From contig DJYK01000028.1 of the NCBI GenBank assembly GCA_002450095.1, positions 107,949 through 171,948 of the forward strand: a DNA stretch of 64,000 bases, written 5' to 3'. Source of the DNA: Mageeibacillus sp. UBA6980. GTDB lineage: Bacteria; Bacillota; Clostridia; Saccharofermentanales; Saccharofermentanaceae. The translations under genes were made by a program, and so were the position numbers. This document shows, piece after piece, positions 1-9,056 of this stretch. Position 1 is the first letter of the stretch; the number at the start of each line of letters is the position of its first letter. The notes below the pieces were generated by a model. That model had not been told where the DNA came from and made no database searches. It was given only the letters and a program-made list of their open reading frames with translations.

Positions 1-971
1 CCGCCGACACCTGTAAGGTTAGCCTCAGAACCGAGTACGCTCTCGAGTCCGGTAGCACGTACAGCCTGCTCAAAGATAGCTCTTGAATAGTATGTAGCGA
101 ACGGTCTGCTGCCCTGGAGAGCATCATTGTCATCCATCATGACCATAAACCACTCACTGTTCCTATCCTCGACTACGAACGGTCTGCCGATAAAGCCGCC
201 TTCGGTATTGATATTGCTCTCTCCTGCCCATGTGATGTAAGGAGCATCCGTATTCGCTTCAGAAACTCTGCTTCTGAATGTTACGGAATAGAAATCGATC
301 TCTGCATTAAGGAGCATATAACCGCCCTCAGCCGTGACGCCGATCGAATTGATCTTGATGCAGTCAGGATTTGCTGCTTCGATCGTCTGAAGAGCCGTGA
401 CAAACTCGTCATATCCTGTTATGGAATCGGCTCCATGCCATGCGATCTGCTCAACATAGGACTGGAAAGCCGCTTCATTTACTTCACCATTCTCATCGAT
501 TACTCTTGTGCTTCTGTTGTACTCAGGCATATTGAATCCGTCTGTTGTTGAGTACTGAACGATGATCCTCTTTGTAAGTAATGAATCTGTTGCACTTGTT
601 CCGTCAGGAAGAGTTACCGATTCAGGTGTGATATCATCTGCCGTTACAGATACGAGGTAAGGACATCCCGCATCTTCGAATGTCTTAAGAACATACTGCT
701 CGATAGATGCCGTATTGATGTACGGAAGGAATCTGCCTTCCTCAGCAGATATATCAGTCTTCAATTCGTTTATTCTTGTCTGTGTCTCGGCATTCTGTGT
801 CTTCAAAGACTCATAGTAGTCGAGCTGTGCCTGGAGCTGGGCTCTTGTAGCAACAAGTTCATCATACTTAAATCCGAGATTTCTGATACCGAAGAAGTAG
901 ATCAAACCTACGACCAATACAATGGCCAAAAGCATCAGATAGTATCTTTCACGTTTACCTATATTTCCCAT
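1..971 (-). CDS. PilO/GspM-like type IV pilus inner-membrane protein (partial, C-terminus outside window)
   Basis: The gene runs off the left edge, so about 323 N-terminal residues are visible. It starts with a short basic cytoplasmic segment, a single membrane helix (about residues 12-28) and then a Gln/Glu/Leu-rich coiled coil (about 35-65), followed by an extracytoplasmic domain. This is the architecture of PilO, which pairs with PilN to link the cytoplasmic PilM ring to the pilus channel. The ATG overlaps the stop of the PilN-like gene by one base (TAATG), with GGAGGTG just upstream inside that gene, so the two are translationally coupled. Being last in the visible B-T-C-M-N-O order supports the call. 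Sequence identity with PilO is low, as usual for this family; a GspM-like protein is the alternative. Pilin genes probably lie further left. Confidence 0.72.
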   Translation of the reverse strand, partial: MGNIGKRERYYLMLLAIVLVVGLIYFFGIRNLGFKYDELVATRAQLQAQLDYYESLKTQNAETQTRINELKTDISAEEGRFLPYINTASIEQYVLKTFEDAGCPYLVSVTADDITPESVTLPDGTSATDSLLTKRIIVQYSTTDGFNMPEYNRSTRVIDENGEVNEAAFQSYVEQIAWHGADSITGYDEFVTALQTIEAANPDCIKINSIGVTAEGGYMLLNAEIDFYSVTFRSRVSEANTDAPYITWAGESNINTEGGFIGRPFVVEDRNSEWFMVMMDDNDALQGSRPFATYYSRAIFEQAVRATGLESVLGSEANLTGVG

Positions 972-1909
972 TACTGCGCACCTCCCTCGGAAGTCTCCTG
1001 AACTTCAGCTACAGTGTAGTACAATTCGATCTCGACATTTCCGTTAGCAAATCCGGAAATATTTCCTGTACCGTCTGCACCGGCAGAAGCGATAGCAAAC
1101 TCTTCAGCGCTCATCGGTGTTCCGTTGATGGAGATTGATGAGAGTGTGTAGTCGACACCGCTTACGGAGAAGGAATTGATTCCGTCGAAGCTGTATTCGG
1201 CACCGGCCGCTACGCGTTCAGTTGAAACACCGCTCAAAGCGATTACGCCGGTTTCAGTCGTCTGATAGTGTCCGAGTGAGATAATACAATCAGATACGAG
1301 ATTACCGGAGATCGTGAAATCATAGTAGATATCGATAGGATTCTCTGTGGCTTCCGGGTCGGCTGTTGAGAACGAATCATCAATATTGACGGAAGGTACA
1401 ACATATCCTGCGAATACATTATTCTGATTGAGCAAGTAGCAGATATTGGCAGCATCATAGTAGCTGTATGTAATACCCTGCATGCTTAATGTCTCACCTG
1501 TAACTGTATAGTCAGTAACGAATGCGTCACTCGGGATGCTGTCGCCGATGAGATTTACGAGCTCAGTCTTAGCAGCGCCTGTCTTATCAACAATGCGTCT
1601 CATTTCAGTAAGAGTGTAATAGTACTGATTCATCTCAGTAATCTCCTGCTGCAACGACTGTGAAGCAAGCTCCAAACCGGCATACTCATCACTGGCAAGC
1701 TTTGCATTGAGGTCATCGATATCTTTCTGAACACCGATGTTACGGAAGATATCGTAAACCAAGATTGCAAGGCACAGACCAATTGCAATTACACCGACGA
1801 AAACGACAACAGCGAGAACCTGTGTCTGTTTACGTGCTGAGGCTGTAAATTCCCCAAAGAAGTTAATATCATTCTTTGAGTAGCCTTTCTTTGATCCAAA
1901 CAAAGTCAT
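971..1909 (-). CDS. pilN: PilN-like type IV pilus assembly protein
   Basis: A 312-residue bitopic protein. It has a 30-residue cytoplasmic tail with an INFF motif near residue 15, like the PilN N-terminal tail that docks into PilM. A membrane helix follows (about 31-52), then a coiled coil (about 58-105), then an extracytoplasmic domain rich in Tyr, Ser and Thr. PilN and PilO form heterodimers that couple the cytoplasmic motor to the growing pilus. The C-terminal half is longer than the Gram-negative family norm (about 200 residues); the extra 100 residues may be an exported domain of unknown role. It lies 18 nt after pilM and overlaps the PilO-like gene by one base, consistent with complex-forming neighbours. 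Confidence 0.78.
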   Translation of the reverse strand: MTLFGSKKGYSKNDINFFGEFTASARKQTQVLAVVVFVGVIAIGLCLAILVYDIFRNIGVQKDIDDLNAKLASDEYAGLELASQSLQQEITEMNQYYYTLTEMRRIVDKTGAAKTELVNLIGDSIPSDAFVTDYTVTGETLSMQGITYSYYDAANICYLLNQNNVFAGYVVPSVNIDDSFSTADPEATENPIDIYYDFTISGNLVSDCIISLGHYQTTETGVIALSGVSTERVAAGAEYSFDGINSFSVSGVDYTLSSISINGTPMSAEEFAIASAGADGTGNISGFANGNVEIELYYTVAEVQETSEGGAQ

Positions 1910-1927
1910 ATTCCAATATCCTCCTTA

Positions 1928-3040
1928 TCAGTCATTCCTGATCAATGCACCGCAGCAGTTAACAAACTGAGGAAGCATAAAATCTTTTGGACCGTTTACC
2001 GTGCTAAGTGTATTGAGTGTCTCAACCTGTGTAGACAGCTGACTTGACAACTCCTTATCGATCTTCTTATATCCTGCACCGGATCCGTAGAGGAAGCATG
2101 TGCTGATGCTGTCGATATGGAACTTGGAGATCGCGAACTGTGCAGTACGTGATACTGCATCGGTCAGGCTCTTGAAGTATGCATTGGCTGCACTCTGCAA
2201 AGCTGGAGTATCTGCGAGAGACTCATGCCACAGATCGATATCGGAAGGATCGACAGAGATATCGGAATCACTCTTTGTGATGTTAAGTCTTCTGGCAAGA
2301 GATGACTGATTGTCACCGCCCTGGAGCTTCTTCATTGACTCTGCGACCTGACGGATCGTGTTGTGACCGAACTGCAGTCTTCTTGTGAGGATCGGGAATC
2401 CCTTCTCGAGGATCGTAACTGTCGTAGTAGCACCGGACAGCTCGATGAGAAGCAATGTCTGCTGTGAAACATTGGTGCTTCCGTTGATGATCGCACCGTC
2501 GAAGATCTTACGAACTGCGTTTTGGTTCGTATCGAGAGCCACGGGAGTCTTCTCCATATCCTTAAGGAAGTCTCTGTATGCCGTAACCGAATCTGTAGGA
2601 ACGGCAGTAGCTCTTACCTTGAGCTTCTTGGCGTTTGTCTCTTCGTCGATCGCATCGCCGTAGATGATGTAATCAACTGACATATCCTTACTGTTGGACT
2701 GACCCATAAGCTCGAACTTAACCATATCACTGATCTGGTTAGCACCTACCTGAGGGATCTCGAGATCTCTTGTGTGCATGAAACTTCCGTCAGAAGTAAT
2801 GATGCAGTTCTTTGTATTGATACCGAGCTTAGCCCAAGCGTGCTTGAGAGCCATATTGATACCGAATGAGTCAGCGATCTGTCCATCATTGATAGAGTCA
2901 GCCTCCAAAGGTACGACACCTACCTTCTCGATAGATACGACACCTGTTTTACTATTATAGGAACCCACAGCAAGCTTGAGGTTTGAACTGGACATATCCA
3001 AAACCATATACTGTGTTCCTTTTCCTGTTGAAAAAGCCAT
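1928..3040 (-). CDS. pilM: PilM, actin-like pilus assembly ATPase
   Basis: A 370-residue cytoplasmic protein of the actin/FtsA/PilM fold. The N-terminal phosphate-1 segment (VLDMSSSNLKLAVG, about 12-26) and the second phosphate segment (IELSGATTTVTI, near 200-212) are visible. PilM binds nucleotide and the cytoplasmic tail of PilN, forming a ring under the inner complex. The start has AAGGAG eight bases upstream. The length matches the family (about 350). It lies between the PilC platform gene and pilN, the usual order in monoderm and diderm pilus operons. Confidence 0.87.
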   Translation of the reverse strand: MAFSTGKGTQYMVLDMSSSNLKLAVGSYNSKTGVVSIEKVGVVPLEADSINDGQIADSFGINMALKHAWAKLGINTKNCIITSDGSFMHTRDLEIPQVGANQISDMVKFELMGQSNSKDMSVDYIIYGDAIDEETNAKKLKVRATAVPTDSVTAYRDFLKDMEKTPVALDTNQNAVRKIFDGAIINGSTNVSQQTLLLIELSGATTTVTILEKGFPILTRRLQFGHNTIRQVAESMKKLQGGDNQSSLARRLNITKSDSDISVDPSDIDLWHESLADTPALQSAANAYFKSLTDAVSRTAQFAISKFHIDSISTCFLYGSGAGYKKIDKELSSQLSTQVETLNTLSTVNGPKDFMLPQFVNCCGALIRND

Positions 3041-3057
3041 ATATTAGTCTCCTTTCA

Positions 3058-4263
3058 TCAAATAAACTTAGCCATCGTAAAGATAGGCATGGCAATTCCG
3101 CCGACCGTAAGTCCGACCAAGATAGCCATAACGATAAGCATGATAGGCTCCAAAGCCGCAGTCATCTTTGCTGTAGCGGCATCTGCCTCGTCCTCGAAGA
3201 AGTCAGCCGCTTTATCAAGTATGGTATCAAGAGTACCGGACTCCTCACCGATGGCAGTCATGGCATAGATCATAGGCGGGAACTCAGTAATAGGCTTGAT
3301 AGCCTTTGATAACGAAGTACCTTTACGGATCTCAACTCTTGCATCAGCGAGCTTCTTCTCGAGGATAACGTTATCAAGAGAAGCCCCCGTGATCTCAACA
3401 GCCGTAAGAACGGAGATACCGGACTTAAGGAGAGTTGATACTGTTCTTGTAAATCTCGCTGCGGCAGTCATCTTTGTAGCTTTACCGACAACAGGGATCT
3501 TGAGCATCATCGTATCCCATTGAGCGTGACCCTTCTCACTTCTCTTCCATGTGTTAAAGGCAAATACCGCACCGCCGATTACGAAGATGTATACATACCA
3601 GAAGTGTACAAACGAATCGGAAACCGCCATGATGAACTTGGTCAAGCCCGGAAGTTCACCACCCAAGTCATTGATCGTCTGTGCGATACCGGGAACGAGG
3701 AAGGTCATAAGACCTACAACAATACCGACAGTAAGGAAAAAGAGGATCTTCGGGTAAACCATTGCGGATGAGATCTTATTCTTCAATTTTGCTTCCTTGG
3801 CGAAGTGAACTGCAAGACGCTCCATGATCTCATCGAGACGACCTGACTCCTCACCTGCCGCTACCATTGAGCACATGATCGACGGAAGTGCTTCCTTCTG
3901 ATCTTTAAAAGCATCAGACAAAGAACGACCGGACTGGATCTGCTCATAGATCTCACCGATACATCTCTTGGATCTCTTGGTATCACACTGCTGATAAAGC
4001 ATGTCCAGGGATCTGACGACCGTAATACCGGCAGACAGAAGGGATGCCAACTGTCTTGAGATCATAACAAGCTCTTTTGTATTGAGCCTCTTTCCGCCAA
4101 GCTCCATATTGGCGAGACCTTGGCCTTTATCAAGTTCAAGTGAGACGATGTACTTACCTTCGGCCTTAAGCTTTCTTGATGCATCAGCTACGCTTGCTGC
4201 ATCCAGAACGCCAGAAGACGACTTACCGGCATCGTCTAGAACTTGATATCTGAAATTAGCCAT
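3058..4263 (-). CDS. pilC: PilC, type IV pilus inner-membrane platform protein
   Basis: A 401-residue protein with two T2SSF domains (about 65-190 and 270-395), each carrying the family pattern of a helical bundle and the GEESG motif (about 136-140 and again near 336). Membrane helices sit near 170-190, 215-235 and 370-395. PilC is the membrane platform on which PilB and PilT act to add or remove pilin subunits. The ATG is preceded by AGGAGG. It lies 24 nt after pilT. Length and domain duplication are standard, and I see no disrupted residues. Confidence 0.92.
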   Translation of the reverse strand: MANFRYQVLDDAGKSSSGVLDAASVADASRKLKAEGKYIVSLELDKGQGLANMELGGKRLNTKELVMISRQLASLLSAGITVVRSLDMLYQQCDTKRSKRCIGEIYEQIQSGRSLSDAFKDQKEALPSIMCSMVAAGEESGRLDEIMERLAVHFAKEAKLKNKISSAMVYPKILFFLTVGIVVGLMTFLVPGIAQTINDLGGELPGLTKFIMAVSDSFVHFWYVYIFVIGGAVFAFNTWKRSEKGHAQWDTMMLKIPVVGKATKMTAAARFTRTVSTLLKSGISVLTAVEITGASLDNVILEKKLADARVEIRKGTSLSKAIKPITEFPPMIYAMTAIGEESGTLDTILDKAADFFEDEADAATAKMTAALEPIMLIVMAILVGLTVGGIAMPIFTMAKFI

Positions 4264-4287
4264 ATATCATTCCTCCTATATTATTTT

Positions 4288-5403
4288 TTACTGATAGTCG
4301 ATATCACCAAACAACGGGCTGTTAGCAGGACCGCCGACATTGTTGATATATCTCTTAAGATCATCAGGGAAACGACATCTCTGCATAGCTGTCTCTCTGG
4401 AGATTATCTTACGCTTAACAAGTTCAGCGAGATAGAAGTCGAGAGGACACATGCCGGAAGAAAGGTTGGTGGCAATGGCACTGTCGATCTGATATGTCTT
4501 ACCTTCACGGATATTGTTACGAATAGCATCGTTGGCAAGCATGATCTCGAAAGCAGCGCATCTTCCGCCGGAAATCTTAGGAACAAGTGTCTGACAGATA
4601 ACAGCAACAAGGATGGAACCCAACTGAACTCTGATCTGATCCTGCTGATGAGGAGGGAAAACGTCGATAATACGGTTAACCGTATCAGATGCAGAAGACG
4701 TATGAAGTGTAGAAAGAACCAAGTGTCCTGTTTCTGCAGCGGTGATAGCGGTACTGATAGTATCAAGGTCACGCATCTCACCTACGAGGATAACATCAGG
4801 GTCTTCACGGAGAGCCGCTCTCAGGGCGTTAGCGAACGAAAGCGTATCTTCATGAACTTCTCTCTGGTTGATCATGGCTTCACCATGGTTATGGAGATAC
4901 TCGATAGGCTCCTCAAGTGTAAGAACGTGGCATCTCTTTACAGTGTTGATATGACCTACCATTGCTGCAAGAGTTGTTGATTTACCGGAACCCGTAGGTC
5001 CTGTAACAAGGATCAATCCTCTGGGCTTCAAAGCAAGATCTTTAAAGAGCAAAGGAAGACCTAATCTCTCACATGTAGGGATTTCATTTGTAATAGTTCT
5101 TGCAGCAAGAGCATAACTGCCTCTCTGCTTATAAATATTACATCTGAAACGGCTGTAATCGGCTACTACGAATGAGAAGTCGATCTCACCTCTCTCGGCA
5201 AGATACTGCTGCCTGGACTTATCGATCATTGACTTACAGAGGAATTCCGTATCCTCAGGTGTCAAGATCTGATTTGTCAACGGCATGAGTTCTCCCGATA
5301 CTCTGATCATCGGAGGGAGACCGGCTGTGATGTGAGTATCCGATGCTCCTCTTCTGACTGACTCTGCCAGAATCGCCTCCATTGTAAGGCTGAATCCTTC
5401 CAC
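4288..5403 (-). CDS. pilT: PilT, pilus retraction ATPase
   Basis: A 371-residue hexameric ATPase expected to drive pilus depolymerisation. Visible are Walker A GPTGSGKS (135-142), the Asp box/Walker B DVILVGE (203-209) and the His box ending STLHT (about 223-235). The C-terminal segment AIRNNIRE (293-300) corresponds to the AIRNLIRE motif needed for retraction in classical PilT; here Leu is Asn, otherwise conserved. A PilT gene next to pilB suggests a dynamic, retractable pilus (twitching or DNA uptake) rather than a static secretion pseudopilus. It is 20 nt downstream of pilB. Confidence 0.92.
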   Translation of the reverse strand: MEGFSLTMEAILAESVRRGASDTHITAGLPPMIRVSGELMPLTNQILTPEDTEFLCKSMIDKSRQQYLAERGEIDFSFVVADYSRFRCNIYKQRGSYALAARTITNEIPTCERLGLPLLFKDLALKPRGLILVTGPTGSGKSTTLAAMVGHINTVKRCHVLTLEEPIEYLHNHGEAMINQREVHEDTLSFANALRAALREDPDVILVGEMRDLDTISTAITAAETGHLVLSTLHTSSASDTVNRIIDVFPPHQQDQIRVQLGSILVAVICQTLVPKISGGRCAAFEIMLANDAIRNNIREGKTYQIDSAIATNLSSGMCPLDFYLAELVKRKIISRETAMQRCRFPDDLKRYINNVGGPANSPLFGDIDYQ

Positions 5404-5422
5404 TTTCTGTACCTCCTGTATA

Positions 5423-7093
5423 TTATCCGTCTACTGAATAAGCAACTCTGTTGGCTTCCGCAATAGTCGTAATACCTTCGACTACGAGTGCGAGAGCAGA
5501 ATCCATGAGCATCTGTGTTCCCTCCTTAACGGCGAGCTGTCTCATGTCATCTTCAGGAGCTCTCTTCTCAAGAAGCGTCTTCATTCCTCTTGTTATAACA
5601 ACTACTTCGTGAATAGCGATTCGGCCCTTATAACCGGAACCGTTACAATCCGTACAACCCTCACCCTTATAGAGTTTCTGACCGGGTTCGAAATGATACT
5701 GTGCGATAAGATCAGGGTCTGCATCGTATGCCTTCCTGCAGCCTGTGCAGATACGGCGTACGAGACGCTGAGCGACAACGCCTACGAGAGCGGAAGAAAC
5801 CATGTAAGGCTCAAGTCCCATATCAATGAGACGGTTGATAGAGGAAACGGCGTCGTTTGTATGGATAGTACTGAAAACCAAGTGACCTGTGATAGCCGCT
5901 CTCATGGCGATCTCTGCAGTCTCACCGTCACGGATCTCTCCGACGAGGATGATGTCAGGGTCCTGACGGAGAATAGAACGAAGACCGCTCGCGAATGTCA
6001 TTCCGGCCTTGGCATTAACCTGAACCTGGTTAAGACCGGGGATACGGATCTCGACAGGATCCTCAACCGTAATGATATTAACTTCGGGAGTATTCTTCTC
6101 TGAAAGCAATGTATAAAGTGTGGTCGTCTTACCTGAACCCGTAGGTCCCGAGATAAGGCAGATTCCCTGAGGAACCTTGATGATCTTATTGATCATGTCA
6201 TTATTGTGATCGGAGATACCTAAGTATCTTCTGTTAAGGTTACCGTCGTTCTTAGCAAGGATACGGATAACCGTCTTCTCACCCCAAATCGTAGGAAGTA
6301 TGGATACACGCATGTCGACAGGGGTTCCGTTGATCTCCGTCTGGATACGGCCGTCCTGAGGGATACGCTTCTCGGCGATATTCATACCGCCAAGGATCTT
6401 GATTCTCGTTGTGATGGCGTCTCTTGCAGATACCGGGTTACTCATGATCTCCTGCATAACGCCGTCGATACGGATACGAACTCTTACACGTTCCTCCATC
6501 GGCTCGATATGAATATCTGACGAACCCGCTCTGATAGCGAACTCGATCATTGAGTTAACGAGCTTAACAACAGGGGCACTGTTAACCTGCTCGGCAACTT
6601 CATCTGAGAGACCTTCGATCTCGTTGCCTGCAAGGTCTTCACCGAGCTCTCTTGCAGCCTCACTCGCGCTGCTTCTTCCGTAATTAACCTTGATCGTATC
6701 GAGGATACCGGATCTCGTAGCGAGCATGAGAACGATCTCATAACCGGTTCTGAACTGAAGTTCATCCTGAACAAGGATATTAAGGGGGTCGTCGATCGCT
6801 ACAACGAGCTTATCATCATCAAAACCGATCGGAACAACCGTATTCTCGGTACAGAACTTCTCGTTCAAAAGATTCAAAGCCTTAGGATCTACATCAATAC
6901 TCGAGAGATCGATGATCGGGTAACTGTACTGACTGGATACTGCACGGAGAATGTCGAACTCGGACATAAGCCCCATCTCGGTTATAACTTCACCCAGTCT
7001 CTTGCCGCTTTCCTTCTGAACACTTAATGCTTCCGCAAGCTCTGCCGCGGTAAGGAATCCACTCTCAATGAGAATATCTCCCAGTCTCTTCAT
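5423..7093 (-). CDS. pilB: PilB/GspE-type pilus extension ATPase with MshEN c-di-GMP domain
   Basis: A 556-residue assembly ATPase, first gene of the pilus operon. The N-terminus carries two successive 24-residue MshEN-type motifs (3-26 and 32-55), each opening with RLG, with a conserved Gly at 12 and 41 and closing Gln at 26 and 55; this arrangement binds cyclic di-GMP in related ATPases. Walker A GPTGSGKT is at 316-323, Walker B IILVGE at 380-386 and the His box near 400-411. Four cysteines (449, 452, 480, 483) form the zinc site typical of PilB/GspE. It powers pilin polymerisation from the cytoplasmic side of PilC. The start has GGAGG about seven bases upstream. Confidence 0.93.
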   Translation of the reverse strand: MKRLGDILIESGFLTAAELAEALSVQKESGKRLGEVITEMGLMSEFDILRAVSSQYSYPIIDLSSIDVDPKALNLLNEKFCTENTVVPIGFDDDKLVVAIDDPLNILVQDELQFRTGYEIVLMLATRSGILDTIKVNYGRSSASEAARELGEDLAGNEIEGLSDEVAEQVNSAPVVKLVNSMIEFAIRAGSSDIHIEPMEERVRVRIRIDGVMQEIMSNPVSARDAITTRIKILGGMNIAEKRIPQDGRIQTEINGTPVDMRVSILPTIWGEKTVIRILAKNDGNLNRRYLGISDHNNDMINKIIKVPQGICLISGPTGSGKTTTLYTLLSEKNTPEVNIITVEDPVEIRIPGLNQVQVNAKAGMTFASGLRSILRQDPDIILVGEIRDGETAEIAMRAAITGHLVFSTIHTNDAVSSINRLIDMGLEPYMVSSALVGVVAQRLVRRICTGCRKAYDADPDLIAQYHFEPGQKLYKGEGCTDCNGSGYKGRIAIHEVVVITRGMKTLLEKRAPEDDMRQLAVKEGTQMLMDSALALVVEGITTIAEANRVAYSVDG

Positions 7094-7115
7094 GTTTGCC
7101 TCCGATCCAGGCGCC

Positions 7116-7168
7116 TATATTCTGCATTGATCGTCCACAAATAAATGAGGTGACCAAAACAGAATATA
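7116..7168 (-). promoter_or_regulatory. Inverted repeat in the pilus-operon 5' leader
   Basis: A perfect 9-bp inverted repeat (TATATTCTG at 7116-7124, CAGAATATA at 7160-7168) lies in the predicted leader between the pilus-operon promoter and pilB, ending about 23 nt before the ATG. It could fold in the mRNA or bind a protein. It has no U-run after it, so it is not a terminator, and it does not match a riboswitch I know. Confidence 0.4.
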
Positions 7169-7190
7169 CCACCCCTGATATATCTATAAA

Positions 7191-7219
7191 ACTATACAAC
7201 AGGCGTTGCTAAAAAACAA
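7191..7219 (-). promoter_or_regulatory. Promoter of the type IV pilus operon
   Basis: On the minus strand, TTGTTT (7214-7219), a 17-nt spacer and TATAGT (7191-7196) form a sigma-A-type promoter. Transcription would begin near 7184, giving a leader of about 90 nt before pilB. No other promoter is evident between the following pilus genes. Confidence 0.55.
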
Positions 7220-7268
7220 GTTTTTTTGGTAATTTTGCCACCCGGTGGAAAAGCCGCCTCTTTTTTTT

Positions 7269-7274
7269 TATAAT
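7269..7274 (+). promoter_or_regulatory. Probable -10 element of the yebC operon
   Basis: TATAAT follows directly on a run of nine T residues (7261-7269) and lies about 35 nt before the yebC ATG. The -35 position (near 7246-7251, TGGAAA) is weak. Confidence 0.45.
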
Positions 7275-7308
7275 TTAATGATAAATAAGAACTATTATGG
7301 AGGTTATT

Positions 7309-8034
7309 ATGTCAGGACATTCCAAATGGAATAACATCAAACGTAAGAAAGAAGCGTCGGATTCGGCAAAGGGTGCCGTATTCACCAAGATGAGTAAGCT
7401 CATTGCGATCGCCGTAAAGCAAGGAGGTCCTGACCCCGACGGCAACTCAAAGCTCAAGGACATTATCGCCAAGGCCAAAGCCGCCAATATGCCGAATGAC
7501 AATATCAAGAGAGCCATTCAGAAGGCTGCGGGCGCAGGCGAAGGCGATGATTACGAAGAGATCCAGTATGAAGGTTACGGTCCCGGCGGTATCGCCATCA
7601 TGGTCCGTGCACTTACCAATAACAGGAACAGGACCGCTGCCGATGTAAGACACATCTTCTCAAAGTACGGCGGACAGCTCGGAGTTGACGGAAGCGTAGC
7701 TTTCCTTTTCGAGGAGAAAGGCGTGATCCTCATCTCCAGAGAAGATTACGAGGATGAGGACAAGGTCATGGAGGACGCCCTCGAAGCCGGCGCATCTGAT
7801 TTCATTCCCGAAGAAGAGTACTACGAGATCGATACAGGCTCAGATGAGTATTATGAAGTAAAGGACGCTCTCGAAGCCAAAGGCTATGAGTTTATAGATT
7901 CAAGTCTCGGCCCTGTTGCCATCACAGCCAACAAAGTAGAAGATCCCGCCATCTGCGAGAATCTCGAGAAGATGCTCGATATGATGGAAGAGAACGAAGA
8001 CGTTCAGGAAGTCTATCACAACTGGGATAACTGA
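7309..8034 (+). CDS. yebC: YebC/PmpR family protein
   Basis: A 241-residue protein starting with MSGHSKW and the conserved SKWNNIK-type N-terminus of the YebC/TACO1 family. Members act as DNA-binding regulators (PmpR) or help ribosomes through polyproline stretches (YebC/YeeI). I chose the ATG at 7309 because GGAGG (7299-7303) sits five bases before it; an ATG at 7297 overlaps that ribosome site and would add four residues not found in the family. The stop codon overlaps the next ATG (TGATG), so it is the first gene of a coupled four-gene operon. Length is standard. Confidence 0.95.
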   Translation: MSGHSKWNNIKRKKEASDSAKGAVFTKMSKLIAIAVKQGGPDPDGNSKLKDIIAKAKAANMPNDNIKRAIQKAAGAGEGDDYEEIQYEGYGPGGIAIMVRALTNNRNRTAADVRHIFSKYGGQLGVDGSVAFLFEEKGVILISREDYEDEDKVMEDALEAGASDFIPEEEYYEIDTGSDEYYEVKDALEAKGYEFIDSSLGPVAITANKVEDPAICENLEKMLDMMEENEDVQEVYHNWDN

Positions 8035-9056
8035 TGTCTGAAGACCTTACAAGACAGACCGGGGAATCAAAAAGACCTACACTGATCCCGGAACTTCGTG
8101 CAACTCTGAAGCAGATCAATCAGGGTGCCGATCTTGCCAGAACGAAAGCCTCCGAACAGAGCACGGATGTGATACTGCAAAGCGAGGCCATGACAAGAGA
8201 AGTACTGTCTCAGATCGCGATCATAGCTTTCGTAGGTCAGTCCGGTACCGGAAAGAGCACCAGAGCGATCGCGGTCGCCCGTAAGAACAATATTGATTAT
8301 ATAATCGATGACGGTCTTCTCATCAACGGGGGAAGGATTGTCGCAGGAACGTCTGCCAAGAAGGCTCCGAGTAAGATGGAGTCCGTAAGGCAGGCGCTTT
8401 TTGTCGATCCGACAAGATCCCAGGTCATGCGAAGAGCGATTGTCGAATCCCGCCCCGTAGCGATCATGATCCTCGGAACAAGCGATTCGATGCTCGAGAA
8501 GATCACCACAAATCTCTGGCTCAATAAGCCTTCGATGCTTATAAGGATCGAAGATGTATCCACCGAGGAAGAGAGACGGCACGCCAGAAGCACCCGAATG
8601 AATGAAGGTATGCATACGATCCCGGTTCCGACGATGGAGATCAAACATGAGTTTTCAGGTTATTTCTCGGACCCTCTCGGCAAGATCAGGAGCCGGCTTA
8701 ACCTCGAAGAAGGCGGGGTCGACCTGAACGGAGAGAACGAGCGTACTATGATCCGTCCCACCTTCTCTTCCCTCGGATCTTATTCGATATCGGACGATGC
8801 TCTTCTCGAACTTATCGAGATCACATTAAAAGACCTTCCGGGCTACGGAGAAGTGCTCGAGTTCAAAAGCGAGAAACGAACGATCGGTGTTGTTTTCACG
8901 CTGGATCTGGCACTTCTTTACGGATACGATGCGCAGAAAGTTCTTTATGATGCACAGCAGAAGATAGGAAACGCGGTAGAGAACCTTACTGCAATTACCG
9001 TGGTATCGGTAGATATCAGAGCAGGAAGGCTTGTACACGGAAAGGAGAATTCATGA
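8034..9056 (+). CDS. P-loop NTPase fused to Asp23/Gls24-like C-terminal domain
   Basis: A 340-residue protein without signal peptide or membrane helix. A Walker A motif GQSGTGKS lies at 68-75 after an IIAFV beta-strand, followed by conserved-looking segments DDGLLINGG and AGTSAKKAPSKM, and MILGTSD near 145-150. The last about 100 residues (about 235-335) resemble the Asp23/Gls24 envelope-stress domain (alternating strands, VVSVDIRAGRLV near the end). The nucleotide-binding region may be a kinase-like or ATP-sensing module; no specific substrate can be read. The gene overlaps yebC by one base and the next gene by four (ATGA), so all products are made together. Role inferred only: an ATP-dependent partner of an envelope or translation factor. 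Confidence 0.72.
   Translation: MSEDLTRQTGESKRPTLIPELRATLKQINQGADLARTKASEQSTDVILQSEAMTREVLSQIAIIAFVGQSGTGKSTRAIAVARKNNIDYIIDDGLLINGGRIVAGTSAKKAPSKMESVRQALFVDPTRSQVMRRAIVESRPVAIMILGTSDSMLEKITTNLWLNKPSMLIRIEDVSTEEERRHARSTRMNEGMHTIPVPTMEIKHEFSGYFSDPLGKIRSRLNLEEGGVDLNGENERTMIRPTFSSLGSYSISDDALLELIEITLKDLPGYGEVLEFKSEKRTIGVVFTLDLALLYGYDAQKVLYDAQQKIGNAVENLTAITVVSVDIRAGRLVHGKENS

Noticed and set aside
4243..4980. 245-residue plus-strand ORF
   Set aside because: It is antisense to pilT, which has complete motifs; the translation shows no domain.
7201..7269. Small RNA or riboswitch ending with a T9 run
   Set aside because: The T-run follows weak nested inverted repeats and directly precedes the yebC -10; no upstream plus-strand promoter or known fold was found.
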